This document shows, piece by piece, positions 1 through 11,285 of a DNA stretch of 64,000 nt (the stretch's first letter is position 1; each line of letters begins with the position of its first letter). This DNA comes from Carallia brachiata (lineage: Eukaryota; Streptophyta; Magnoliopsida; Malpighiales; Rhizophoraceae). The notes below the pieces were generated by a model. The model did not search any database, was not told the DNA's origin, and saw nothing but the letters and a program-made list of their open reading frames with translations. The DNA is taken from positions 10,038,835 to 10,102,834 of the forward strand of contig JADCRB010000016.1 in the NCBI GenBank assembly GCA_021464245.1, in the 5' to 3' direction. The translations under genes and the position numbers were made by a program.

Positions 1-73
1 ATCACTTTGTTTCTTGCAAATAAGTGGTTTCTTTCATTTTAATGGCTTATTTAACACAAATTAAAGTTAATTT

Positions 74-87
74 AAGCATAAATGCTT
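74..87. other. AAGCAT-AA-ATGCTT dyad (example)
   Basis: A 6-bp inverted repeat with a 2-bp spacer, present in most monomers. Variants with AAGTATAAATGCTT (m4, m7) break one pair. Variants with AAGCATTAATGCTT (m6, n7) become a 14-bp perfect palindrome. Confidence 0.75.
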
Positions 88-123
88 GTAAAAACCTTTA
101 ATTTCAATGCAAAACGCATTTCC

Positions 124-141
124 AACACCTTTTGAGGTGTT
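124..141. other. AACACCT-TTTG-AGGTGTT dyad (example, domain I)
   Basis: A 7-bp perfect inverted repeat with a TTTG spacer. It is intact in most domain I copies. Later monomers read GAGGTGATAAAT and keep a 5-bp stem (CACCT/AGGTG). The m2 and m6 types read CACCTTTGGAGGTG, in which the stem is again CACCT/AGGTG with spacer TTGG. The 5-bp stem thus survives several different local changes, but m3 (CACATTTTGGGGTG) breaks it. Confidence 0.75.
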
Positions 142-1181
142 AAATACATTCAATTCCCTTTAATAAGTGTGCAATTGATCATAATTTACATTTTTAGTAG
201 CTTAAGACCTTTTGTGGCGTGAATAAAGTGGCTAAATCACTTTGTTTCTTGCAAATAAGTGATTTTCTTTCATTTTAATGGCTTATTTAACACAAATTAA
301 AGTTAATTTAAGCATAAATGCTTGTAAAAACCTTTAATTTCAATGCAAAACGCATTTCCAACACCTTTTGAGGTGTTAAATACATTCAATTCCCTTTAAT
401 AAGTGTGCAATTGATCATAATTTGCATTTATTAGTTGCATAAGACCTTTTGTGGCGTGAATAAAGAGGCTAAATCACTTTGTTCCTTACAAATAAGTGAT
501 TTTCTTTCATTTTAATGGCTTATTTAACACAAATTAAAGTTAATTTACTCATAAATGCTTGTAAAAACCTTTAATTTCAATGCAAAACGCATTTCCAACA
601 CCTTTTGAGGTGTTAAATACATTCAATTCCCTTTAATAAGTGTGCAATTGATCATAATTTGCATTTTTTAGTAGCTTAAGACCTTTTGTGGCGTGAATAA
701 AGAGGCTAAATCACTTTGTTTCTTGCAAATAAGGGATTTTCTTTCATTTTAATGGCTTATTTAACACAAATTAAAGTTAATTTAAGCATAAATGCTTGTA
801 AAAACCTTTAATTTCAATGCAAAACGCATTTCCAACACCTTTTGAGGTGTTAAATACATTCAATTCCCCCTAATAAGTGTGCAATTGATCATAATTTGCA
901 TTTATTAGTAGCTTAAGTCCTTTTGTGGCGTGAATAAAGAGGCTAAATCACTTTGTCTCTTGCAAATAAGTGATTTTCTTTCATTTTAATGGCTTATTTA
1001 ACACAAATTAATGTTAATTTAAGCATAAATGCTTGTAAAAACCTTTAATTTCAATGCAAAACGCATTTCCAACACCTTTTGAGGTGTTAAATACATTCAA
1101 TTCGCTTTAATAAGTGTGCAATTGAACATAATATGCATTTATTAGTCGCATAAGACCTTTTGTCGCGTGAATGAAGAGGCT

Positions 1182-1213
1182 AAATCACTTTATTTCTTAC
1201 AAATAAGTGATTT
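1182..1213. other. Large dyad at monomer start (example)
   Basis: AAATCACTT, a bulged T, ATTT, loop CTTAC, then AAATAAGTGATTT. The two arms are complementary over 13 bp with a single bulged T. This dyad spans the monomer boundary and recurs in most copies, with either CTTAC or CTTGC as the loop. Copies with ACTTTATCTC lose one inner pair. Copies with AAGTCATT (m5, n3, n6 types) lose outer pairing unless the left arm also changes. Function is not known. Confidence 0.75.
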
Positions 1214-3004
1214 TCTTTCATTTTAATGGCTTATTTAACACAAATTAAAGTTAATTTAAGCATAAATGCTTGTAAAAACCTTTAATTTCAATGCAAAACG
1301 CATTTCCAACACCTTTTGAGGTGTTAAATACATTCAATTCCCCCTAATAAGTGTGCAATTGATCATAATTTGCATTTATTAGTTGCATAAGACCTTTTGT
1401 GGCGCGAATAAAGAGGCTAAATCACTTTGTTTCTTGCAAATAAGTGATTTTCTTTAGTTTTAATGGGTTATTTAACACAAATTAATGTTAATTTAAGCAT
1501 AAATGCTTGTAAAAACCTTTAATTTCAATGCAAAACGCATTTCCAACACCTTTTGAGGTGTTAAATACATTCAATTCGCTTTAATAAGTGTGCAATTGAA
1601 CATAATATTTATTTAGTCGCATAAGACCTTTTGTCGCGTGAATAAAGAGGCTAAATCACTTTATTTCTTAAATAATGATTTTCTTTAATTTTAATGGCTT
1701 ATTTAACACAAATTAAAGTTAATTTAAGCATAAATGCTTGTAAAAACCTTTAATTTCAATGCAAAACGCATTTCCAACACCTTTTGAGGTGTTAAATACA
1801 TTCAATTCCCTAATAAGTGTGCAATTGATCATAATTTCATTTATTAGTAATTAAGACCTTTTGTGGCGTGAATAAAGAGGCTAAATCACTTTGTTTCATG
1901 CAAATAAGTGATTTTCTTTCATTTTAATGGCTTATTTGGCACAAATTAAAGTTAATTTAAGCATAAATGCTTGCAACAACCTTTAATTTCAATGCAAAAT
2001 GCATTTCCAACACCTTTTGAGGTGTTAAATACATTCAATTCCACCTAATAAGTGTGCAATTGATCATAATTTGCATTTATTAGTTGCATAAGACCTTTTG
2101 TGGCGCGAATAAAGAGGCTAAATCACTTTCTTTCTTTCAAATAAGTGATTTTCTTTAATTTTAATGGCTCATTTAACACAAATTAAAGTTAATTTAAGCA
2201 TAAATGCTTGCAACAACCTTTAATTCCAATGCAAAACGCATTTCCAACACCTTTTGAGGTGTTAAATACATTCAATTCCTACTAATAAGTGTGCAATTGA
2301 TCATAATTTGCATTTATTAGTTGCATAAGACCTTTTGTGGCGCGAATAAAGAGGCTAAATCACTTTGTTTCTTGCAAATAAGTGATTTTCTTTAGTTTTA
2401 ATGGCTCATTTAACACAAATTAAGTTAATTTAAGCATAAATGCTTGCAACAACCTTTAATTCAATGCAAAACGCATTTCCAACACCTTTTGAGGTGTTTA
2501 AATACATTCAATTCCTACTAATAAGTGTGCAATTGATCATAATTTGCATTTATTAGTTGCATAAGACCTTTTGTGGCGCGAATAAAGAGGCTAAATCACT
2601 TTGTTTCTTGCAAATAAGTGATTTTCTTTAATTTTAATGGCTCATTTAACACAAATTAAAGTTAATTTAAGCATAAATGCTTGTAAAAACCTTTAATTTC
2701 AATGCAAAACGCATTTCCAATACCTTTTGAGGTGTTAAATACATTCAATTCGCTTTAATAAGTGTGCAATTGTTCATAATTTGCATTATTAGTTCGCATA
2801 ATACCTTTTGTCGCGTGAATAAAGAGGCTAAATTACTTTATTTCTTACAAATAAGTGATTTTCTTTCATTTTAATGGCTTATTTAACACAAATTAATGTT
2901 AATTTAAGCATAAATGCTTGTAAAACTTTAATTTCAATGCAAACGCATTTTCAATATATTTTGAGGTGTTAAATACATTCAATTCCCCCTAATAAGTGTG
3001 CAAT

Positions 3005-3005
3005 N
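3005..3005. other. Single ambiguous base (N) at an out-of-register monomer junction
   Basis: The only N in the window lies between CAAT (3001-3004) and TTGTAAAAACC (from 3006). In a normal monomer these segments are separated by about 146 bp, running from the TGATCATAATTTGC segment to the AAGCATAAATGC segment of the next copy. Neighbouring register points are at about 2832 and 3157, a distance of 325 bp where two monomers would give about 474. About 149 bp is therefore missing around the N. It looks like an assembly join or low-quality consensus point rather than a normal unequal exchange, since ordinary exchanges in this array keep the monomer register. Confidence 0.85.
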
Positions 3006-4884
3006 TTGTAAAAACCTTTAATTTCAATGCAAAACGCATTTCCAACACCTTTTAAAGTGTTAAATACATTCAATTCCCACTAATAAGTGTGCAATTGATC
3101 ATAATTTGCATTTATTAGTTGCATAAGATCTTTTGTGGCGTGAATAAAGAGGGTAAATCACTTTGTTTCTTGCAAATAAGTGATTTTCTTTCATTTTAAT
3201 AGCTTATTCAACACAAATTAAAGTTAATTTAAGCATAAATGCTTGTAAAAACCTTTAATTTCAATGCAAAACGCATTTCCAACACCTTTTGAGGTGTTAA
3301 ATACATTCAATTCCCCCTAATAAGTGTGCAATTGATCATAATTTGCATTTATTAGTCGCATAAGACCTTTTGTCGCGTGAATAAAGAGGCTAAATCACTT
3401 TATTTCTTACAAATAAGTGATTTCTTTAATTTTAATGGCTTATTCAACACAAATTAAAGTTAATTTAAGAAAATGCTTGTAAAAATCTTAATTTCAATGC
3501 AAAACGCATTTCCAACACCTTTTGAGGTGTTAAATACATTCAATTCCCACTAATAAGTGTGCAATTGATCATAATTTGCATTTATTAGTTGCATAAGATC
3601 TTTTGTGGCGTGAATAAAGAGGGTAAATCACTTTGTTTCTTGCAAATAAGTGATTTTCTTTCATTTTAATGGCTTATTCAACACAAATTAAAGTTAATTT
3701 AAGCATAAATGCTTGTAAAAACCTTTAATTTCAATGCAAAACGCATTTCCAACACCTTTTGAGGTGTTAAATACATTCAATTCCCCCTAATAAGTGTGCA
3801 ATTGATCATAATTTGCATTTATTAGTTGCATAAGATCTTTTGTGGCGTGAATAAAGAGGCTAAATCACTTTGTTTCTTGCAAATAAGCGATTTTCTTTCA
3901 TTTTAATGGCTTATTTAACACAAATTAAAGTTAATTTAAGCATAAATGCTTGTAAAAACCTTTAATTTCAATGCAAAACGCATTTCCAACACCTTTTGAG
4001 GTGTTAAATACATTCAATTCCCCCTAATAAGTGTGCAATTGATCATAATTTGCATTTATTAGTCGCATAAGATCTTTTGTCGCGTGAATAAAGAGGGTAA
4101 ATCACTTTATTTCTTAAATAAGTGATTTTCTTTCATTTTAATGGCTTATTCAACACAAATTAAAGTTAATTTAAGCATAAATGCTTGTAAAAACCTTTAA
4201 TTTCAATGCAAAACGCATTTCCAACACCTTTTGAGGTGTTAAATACATTCAATTCCCACTAATAAGTGTGCAATTGATCATAATTTGCATTTATTAGTTG
4301 CATAAGATCTTTTGTGGCGTGAATAAAGAGGGTAAATCACTTTGTTTCTTGCAAATAAGTGATTTTCTTTCATTTTAATGGCTTATTTAACACAAATTAA
4401 AGTTAATTTAAGCATAAATGCTTGAAAAAACCTTTAATTTCAATGCAAAACGCATTTCCAACACCTTTTGAGGTGTTAAATACATTCAATTCCCTCTAAT
4501 AAGTGTGCAATTGATCATGATTTGCATTTATTAGTTGCATAAGACCTTTTGTGGCGTGAATAAATAGGCTAAATCACTTTATTTCTTGCAAATAAGTGAT
4601 TTTGTTTCATTTGAATGGCTATTTAACACAAATTAAAGTTAATTTAAGCATAAATGCTTGTAAAAACCTTTAATTTCAATGCAAAACGAATTTCCAACAC
4701 CTTTTGAGGTGATAAATACATTCAATACCCTCTAATAAGTGTGCAATTGATCATAATTTGCATTTATTAATTGCATAAGATCTTTTGTGGCGTGAATAAA
4801 AAGGGTAAATCACTTTGTTTCTTGCAAATAAGCGATTTTCTTTCTTTTTAATGGCTTATTTAACACAAATTAAAGTTAATTTAA

Positions 4885-5420
4885 GCATAAGTGCTTGTAA
4901 AAACCTTTAATTTCAATGCAAAACGCATTTCCAACACCTTTTGAGGTGTTAAATACATTCAATTCCCCCTAGTAAGTGTGCAATTGATCATGATTTGCGT
5001 TTATTAGTCGCATAAGACCTTTTGTGGGGTGAATAAGGAGGCTAAATCACTTTATTTCTTGCAAATAAGTGATTTTCTTTCATTTTAATGGCTTGTTTAA
5101 CACAAATTAAAGTTAATTTAAGCACAAATGCTTGTAACAACCTTTAATTTTAATGAAAAACGCATTTCTAACACTTTTTGAGGTGTTAAATACATTCAAT
5201 TCCCCCTAATAAGTGTGCAATTGATCATGATTTGCATTTATTAGTCGCATAAGACCTTTTGTGGGGTGAATAAAGATGCTAACTCACTTTATTTCCTGCA
5301 TATAAGTGATTTTCTTTCATTTTAACGGCTTATTTAACACAATTTAAAGTTAATTTAAGCACAAATGCTTGTAACAACCTTTAATTTTAATGAAAAACGC
5401 ATTTCTAACACTTTTTGAGG
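4885..5420 (+). repeat. Segmental duplication, left copy (partner at ~11286)
   Basis: This stretch shares rare variants with about 11286-11820 at a constant offset of 6401 bp, exactly 27 monomers of 237 bp. The shared variants are CATAAGTGCTTG (4890 and 11291), CCCCCTAGTAAGTGTG (about 4966 and 11367), TTTGCGTTTATTAGTCGC, GTGGGGTGAATAAGGAGG and TAACTCACTTTATTTCC (5280 and 11681). The match covers a little more than two monomers. The offset being a whole number of monomers fits unequal exchange or segmental copying that preserved register. Confidence 0.85.
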
Positions 5421-6229
5421 TGATAAATACATTCAATTCCCTATAATAAGTGTGCAATTGATCATGATTGGCATTTATTAGTTGCATAAGACCTTTTGTG
5501 GTGTGAATAAAGAGACTAAATTACTTTATTTCATGCAAATAAGTCATTTTCTTTCATTTTAAGGGCTTATTTAACACAATTTAAAGTCAATTTAAGCATA
5601 AATGCTTGAAAAAACCTTTAATTTCAAAGAAAAACGCATTTCCAACACCTTTTGAGTTGTTAAATACATTCAATTCCCCCTAATAAGTGTGCAATTGATC
5701 ATGATTTGCATTTATTAGTTGCAAAAGACCTTTTGTGGCGTGAATAAAGAGGCTAAATCACTTTATTTCTTGCAAATAAGTGATTTTCTTTCATTTGAAT
5801 GGCTATTTAACACAAATTAAAGTTAATTTAAGCATAAATGCTTCTAAAAACCTTTAATTTCAATGAAAAACGCATTTCCAACACCTTTTGAGGTGATAAA
5901 TACATTGAATTCCCTCTAATAAGTGTGCAATTGATCATTATTTGCATTTACTAGTTGCATAAGACCTTTTGTGGTGTGAATAAAGACGCTAAATCACTTT
6001 ATCTCTTGCAAATAAGTGATTTTCTTTCATTTTAATGGCTTATTTAACACAATTTAAAGTTAATTTAAGCATAAATGTTTGTAAAAACTTTTAATTTCAA
6101 TGCAAAACGCATTTCTAACACCTTTTGAGGTGATAAATACATTCAATTCCCTCTAATAACTGTGCAATTGATAATGATTTGCATTTATTAGTTGCATAAG
6201 ACCTTTTGTTGCGTGAACAAAGAGGCTAA

Positions 6230-7886
6230 ATCACTTTATCTCTTGCAAATAAGTGATTTTCTATCATTTTAATAACTTATTTAACACAATTTAAAGTTAA
6301 TTTAAGCATAAATGCTTGTAAAAACCTTTAATTTCAATGCAAAACGCAGTTCCAACACTTTTTGAGGTGATAAATACATTCAATTCCCTATAATAAGTGT
6401 GCAATTGATCATGATTGACATTTATTAGTTGTATAAGACCTTTTGTGGTGTGAATAAAGTGGCTAAATCACTTTATCTCTTGCAAATAAGTGATTTTCTT
6501 TCATTTTAACGGCTTATTTAACACAAATTAAACTTAATTTAAGTATAAATGCTTGTAAAAACCTTTCATTTCAATGCAAAACGCCTTTCCAACACCTTTT
6601 GAGGTGATAAATACATTCAATACCCTCTAATAAGTGTGCAATTGATCATGATTTGCATTTATTAGTTGCATAAGACCTTTTGTGCTGTGAATAAAGAGGC
6701 TAAATCACTTTATTTATTTCAAATAAGTGATTTTCTTTCATTTGAATGGCTATTTAACACAAATTAAAGTTAATTTAAGCATAAATGCTTGTAAAAACCT
6801 TTAATTTAAATGCAAAACGAATTTCCAACACCTTTTGAGGTGATAAATACATTCAATACCCTGTAATAGGTGTGCAATTGATCGTAATTTGCATTTATTA
6901 GTTGCATAAGACCTTTTGTGGTGTGAATAAAAAAGCTAAATCACTTTATCTCTTGCAAATAAGTGATTTTCTTTCATTTTAATGGCTTATTTAACACAAT
7001 TTAAAGTTAATTTAAGCATAAATGCTTGTAAAAACCTTTAATTTCAATGCAAAACGCATTTCCAACACCTTTGGAGGTGATAAATACATTCAATATCCTA
7101 TAATAAGTGTGCAATTGATCATGATTGGCATTTATTAGTTGCATAAGACCTTTTGTGGTGTGAATAAAGAGGCTAAATGACTTTATTTCATGCAAATAAG
7201 TCATTTTCTTTCATTTTAAGGGCTTATTTAACACAATTTAAAGTCAATTTAAGCATAAATGCTTGAAAAAACCTTTAATTTCAAAGAAAAACGCATTTCC
7301 AACACCTTTTGAGTTGTTAAATACATTCAATTCCCCCTAATAAGTGTGCAATTGATCATGATTTGCGTTTGTTATTAGCATAAGACCTTTTGTGGCGTGA
7401 ATAAAGATGCTAAATCACTTTATTTCTTTCAAATAAGTGATTTTCTTTCATTTGAATGGCTATTTAACACAAATTAAAGTTAATTTAAGCATAAATGCTT
7501 GTAAAAACCTTTAATTTAAATGCAAAACGAATTTCCAACACCTTTTGAGGTGATAAATACATTCAATACCCTCTAATAAGTGTGCAATTGATCGTAATTT
7601 GCATTTATTAGTTGCATAAGACCTTTTGTGGTGTGAATAAAGCGGCTAAATCACTTTATCTCTTGCAAATAAGTGATTTTCTTTCATTTTAACGGCTTAT
7701 TTAACACAAATTACAGTTAATTTAAGCATAAATATTTGTAAAAACCTTTAATTTCAATACAAAACGCATTTCCAACACCTTTTGAGGTGATAAATACATT
7801 GAATTCCCTCTAATAAGTGTGCAATTGATCATGATTTGCATTTATTAATTGCATAAGACCTTTTGTGGCGTGAATAAAGAGGCTAA
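6230..7886 (+). repeat. Founder-like run of seven HOR-8 monomers in order
   Basis: Seven consecutive monomers (1657 bp) match monomers 7, 8, 1, 2, 3, 4 and 5 of the 8-monomer HOR that is amplified at 29.6-40.7 kb. Diagnostic variants appear in the same order: GTTGCGTGAACAAAG with TTTTCTATCATTTT, then CTTTCATTTC with CGCCTTTCC, then TTTGAATGGCTATTT with AAACGAATTTCC and GATCGTAATTTGC, then AAAAAGCTAAATC with CCTTTGGAGGTG, then ATGCAAATAAGTCATT with TTTTAAGGGC and TTTGCGTTTGTTATTAGC, then GATGCTAAATC with TTTGAATGGC again, then GCGGCTAAATC with TTTTAACGGC. HOR position 6 is absent on both sides. It may be the ancestral arrangement or a transposed partial unit. The order match is direct observation; the direction of copying is inference. 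Confidence 0.8.
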
Positions 7887-8190
7887 ATCACTTTATTTCT
7901 TGCAAATAAGTGATTTCCTTTCATTTTAATGGCTTATTTAACACAAATTAAACTTAATTTAGTATAAATGCTTGAAAAAACCTTTAATTTCAAATGAAAA
8001 AACGCTTTTCAAAACACCTTTTGAGGTGATTAATACTATCAAATCCCTATAATAAGTGTGCAATTAATCATCATTTGCATTTATCAGTTGCATAAGACCT
8101 TTTGTGGTGTGAATAAAGATGCTAAATCGCTTTATTTCTTACAAATAAGTGATTTTCTTTCATTTTAATGGCTTATTTATTACACAAATT
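7887..8190 (+). repeat. Left copy of a local three-monomer-spaced duplication
   Basis: This segment shares rare variants with 8604-8905 at an offset of about 714-717 bp, three monomers. Shared states are AGTGATTTCCTTTC, TTGAGGTGATTAATAC followed by TATCAAATCCC, CAATTAATCATCATTTGC, TTTATCAGTTGC and GATGCTAAATCGC. The left copy has extra bases (AAATGAAAAAACGC and CAAAACACC) that the right copy lacks. These variants occur nowhere else that I noticed. Confidence 0.82.
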
Positions 8191-8603
8191 ACAGTTAATT
8201 TAAGCATAAATATTTGTAAAAACCTTTAATTCAATACAAAACGTATTTCCAACACCCTTTGAGGTGTTAAATACATTCAATTCTCCCTAATAAGTGCGTA
8301 ATGATCATGATTTGCATTTATTAGTCGCATAAGACCTATTGTGGCGTGAATAAAGAGACTAAATCACTTTTTTTCTTGCAAATAAGTGATTTTCTTTCAT
8401 TTTAATGGCTTATTTAAGACAGTTTAATGTTAATTTAAGCATAAATGCTTGTTAAAACCTTTAATTTCAAGCAAAACGCATTTCTAACACCTTTTGAGGT
8501 GATAAATAAATACTTCAATTCCCCCTAATAAGTGTGCAATTGATCATGATTTGCATTTATGAGTTGCATAAGACCTTTTGTGTGGCGTGAATAAAGAGGC
8601 TAA

Positions 8604-8905
8604 ATCCTTTATTTTGCAAATAAGTGATTTCCTTTCATTTTAATGGCTTATTTAACACAAATTAAACTTAATTTAAGTATAAATGCTTGAAAAAAAACCT
8701 TTAATTTCAATGAAAAACGCTTTTCAAACACCTTTTGAGGTGATTAATACTATCAAATCCCTATAATAAGTGTGCAATTAATCATCATTTGCATTTATCA
8801 GTTGCATAAGACCTTTTGTGGTGTGAATAAAGATGCTAAATCGCTTTATTTCTTACAAATAAGTGATTTTCTTTCATTTTAATGGCTTATTTAACACAAA
8901 TTAAA
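8604..8905 (+). repeat. Right copy of the local three-monomer-spaced duplication
   Basis: Partner of 7887-8190, with the same rare TGATTAATAC, TCATCATTTGC and TTTATCAGTTGC states. The first bases are damaged (TAAATCCTTTATTTTGC instead of the usual TAAATCACTTTATTTC form), a 3-bp loss within the dyad at the monomer start. The pair shows a local duplication that did not go on to form a longer periodic array. Confidence 0.8.
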
Positions 8906-10020
8906 GTTAGTTTAAGCATAAATGATTGTAAAAACTTTTAATTTCAATGCAAAACGCATTTCCAACACCTTTTGAGGTAATAAATACATTCAATACCCTC
9001 TAATAAGTGTGCAATTGATCATAATTTGCATTTATCAGTTGCATAAGACCTTTTGTGGTGTGAATAAATAGGCTAAATCACTTTATCTCTTGCAAATAAC
9101 TGATTCTCTTTCTTTTTAATAGCTTATTTAACACAGTTTAATGTTAATTTAAGCATAAATGCTTCTAAAAACCTTTAATTTCAATGCAAAACGCTTTTCC
9201 AACACCTTTTGAGGTGATAAATACATTCAATTCCCTATAATAAGTGTGCAATTGATCATGATTGGCATTTATTAGTTGTATAAGACCTTTTGTGGTGTGA
9301 ATAAAGTGGCTAAATCACTTTATCTCTTGCAAATAAGTGATTTTCTTTCATTTTAATGGCTTATTTAACACAAATTAAACTTAATTTATGCATAAATGCT
9401 TGTAAAAACCTTTAATTTCAACGCAAAACGCTTTTCCAACACCTTTTGAGGTGATAAATACATTCAATTCTCTCTAATAACTGTGCAATTGATCATGATT
9501 TCCGTTTATTAGTTGCATAATATCTTTTGTGGTGTGAATAAAAAGGCTAAATCGCTTTATTTCTTGCAAATAAGTGATTTTCTTTCATTTTAATGGCTTA
9601 TTTAACACAAATTAAACTTAATTTAAGTATAAATGCTTGAAAAAACCTTTAATTTCAATGTAAAATGCATTTCCAACACCTTTTGAGGTGGTAAATACAT
9701 TCAATACCCTCTAATAAATGTGCAATTGATCATGATTTGCATTTATTAGTTGCATAAGACCTTTTGTGGTGTGAATAAAGAGGCTAAATCACTTTATTTC
9801 TTGCAAATAAGTGATTTTCTTTCATTTTAATGGCTTATTTAAGACAGTTTAATGTTAATTTAAGCATAAATGCTTGTTAAAACCTTTAATTTCAATGCAA
9901 AACGCATTTCTAACACCTTTTGAGGTGATAAATACATTCAATTCCCCCAATAGTGTGCAATTGATCATGATTTGCATTATAGTTGCATAAGGCCTTTTGT
10001 GACATGAATAAGGAGACTAA

Positions 10021-10257
10021 ATCACTTCATTTCATGAAAATAAGTGATTTTCTTTCAATTTGATGGCTTATTTAACCAAAATTGGACTTAAATAAAGTAT
10101 AAATGCTCATAAAAACAATTAATTTCAATGTAAAACGCATTTTCAACACCTTTTGGGGTGTTAAATGCATTCAATTCCCTCTAATAAGTGTGCAATTGAT
10201 CATGATTTACATTTATTAGTTGCATAATACCTTTTGTGGCGTGAATAAAGAGGCTAA
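10021..10257 (+). repeat. Isolated copy of the divergent m3-type monomer
   Basis: This monomer carries the variant set that marks monomer m3 of the 7-mer HOR: GGAGACTAAATCACTTC, ATTTGATGGC, AATTGGACTTAAATAAAG and CATTAATTTC-like spacing with TTTTGGGGTG. It lies alone, about 3.3 kb before the first periodic m3 (13325). It differs from the HOR copies by ATGCTCATAAAAACAATT and ATGAAAATAAGTG, so it is not a recent copy of them. It may represent the source lineage of m3. Confidence 0.8.
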
Positions 10258-11285
10258 ATCACTTTATTTCTTGCAAATAAGTGCTTTTCTTTCATTTTAA
10301 TATCTTATTTAACACAAATTAAAGTAAATTTAAGCACAAATTCTTGTAAAAACCATTAATTTCAATGCAAAACACATTTCCAACACCTTTTGAGGTGACA
10401 AATACATTCAATTCCTTTTAATAAGTGTGCAATTAATCATGATTTGCATTTATTTGTTGCATAATACCTTTGTGGTGTGAATAAAAAGGCTAAAATCGCT
10501 TTTTATTCTTGCAAATAAGTGATTTTCTTTCATTTTAATGGCTTATTTAACACAAATTAAAGTTAATTTAAGCATAAATGCTTGTAAAACCCTTTAACTT
10601 CAATGCAAAACGCATTTCCGACACCTTTTGAGGTCTGAAATACATTCAATTCCCTCTAATAAGTGTGTAATTGATCATGATTTGCATTTATTTGTTGCAC
10701 AAGACAAGTTGTGGCTTAAATAAATATGCTAAATCACTTTATTTCTTGCAAATAAGTGATTTTCTTTCATTTTAATCTCTTATTTAACACAAATTAAAGT
10801 TAATTTAAGCATAAATGCTTGTAAAAACCTTTAATTTCAAAGCAAAACGCATTTCGAACACCTTTTGAGGTGATAAATACATTCAATTCCCTCTAATAAG
10901 TGTGCAATTGATCATGATTTGCATTTATTAGTTGCATAAGACCTTTTGTGTGGCGTGAATAAATAGGCTAAATCACTTTATTCTTGCAAATAAGTGATTT
11001 TGTTTCATTTGAATGGCTATTTAACACAAATTAAAGTTAATTTAAGGAGAAATGCTTGTAAAAACCTTTAATTTAAATACAAAACGAATTTCCAACACCT
11101 TTTGAGGTGATAAATACATTCAATACCCTCTAATAAGTGTGCAATTTATCATAATTTGCATTTATTAGTTGCAAAAGACCTTTTGTGGTGTGAATAAAGA
11201 GGCTAAATCACTTTATTTCTTGGAAATAAGTGATTTTTTTCTTTGTTATTAATGGCTTATTTAACACAAATTAAACTTAATTTAT

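Larger units (their letters stand above)
1..235 (+). repeat. Reference satellite monomer (first full copy)
   Basis: This is the first complete monomer, used here to define register; the next copies start at 236, 473, 710 and 947. By hand count 67 of 235 bases are G or C, about 28.5% GC. CpG is confined to the AAACGCA segment and the GTGGCGTG segment. It holds three short dyads (positions 74-87, 112-126 and 124-141) plus a longer dyad at its start. The usual full length in clean copies is 237 bp, and this copy is 2 bp shorter. It contains CAATTG and TGATCA palindromes side by side near 172-182. No protein or RNA similarity is recognisable. Confidence 0.93.
1..4565 (+). repeat. Domain I: homogeneous monomers of two alternating subtypes
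   Basis: About 19 closely similar monomers. Most carry ACTTTGTTTCTTGC, GGTGTTAAAT, GATCATAATTTGC and GTGGCGTGAA. A second subtype with CGCATAAGA, GTCGCGTGAA and then ACTTTATTTCTTAC recurs at about 1140-1200, 1620-1680, 2790-2850, 3355-3415 and 4065-4120. Local pairs share GAGGGTAAATCAC at about 3150, 3627, 4095, 4328 and 4802. The AACACCTTTTGAGGTGTT dyad is usually intact here, whereas later domains mostly read GAGGTGATAAAT. No long HOR period is evident in this part. The left edge of the domain lies outside the window. Confidence 0.8.

Noticed and set aside
7007..7204. 65-residue minus-strand open reading frame
   Set aside because: It lies within one satellite monomer. Frames ending in the same residues occur at 12694-12876 and 31085-31270 because they all stop at the TTAA of the TTAATTTAAG segment. 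Length is below one monomer and no protein family is recognisable.
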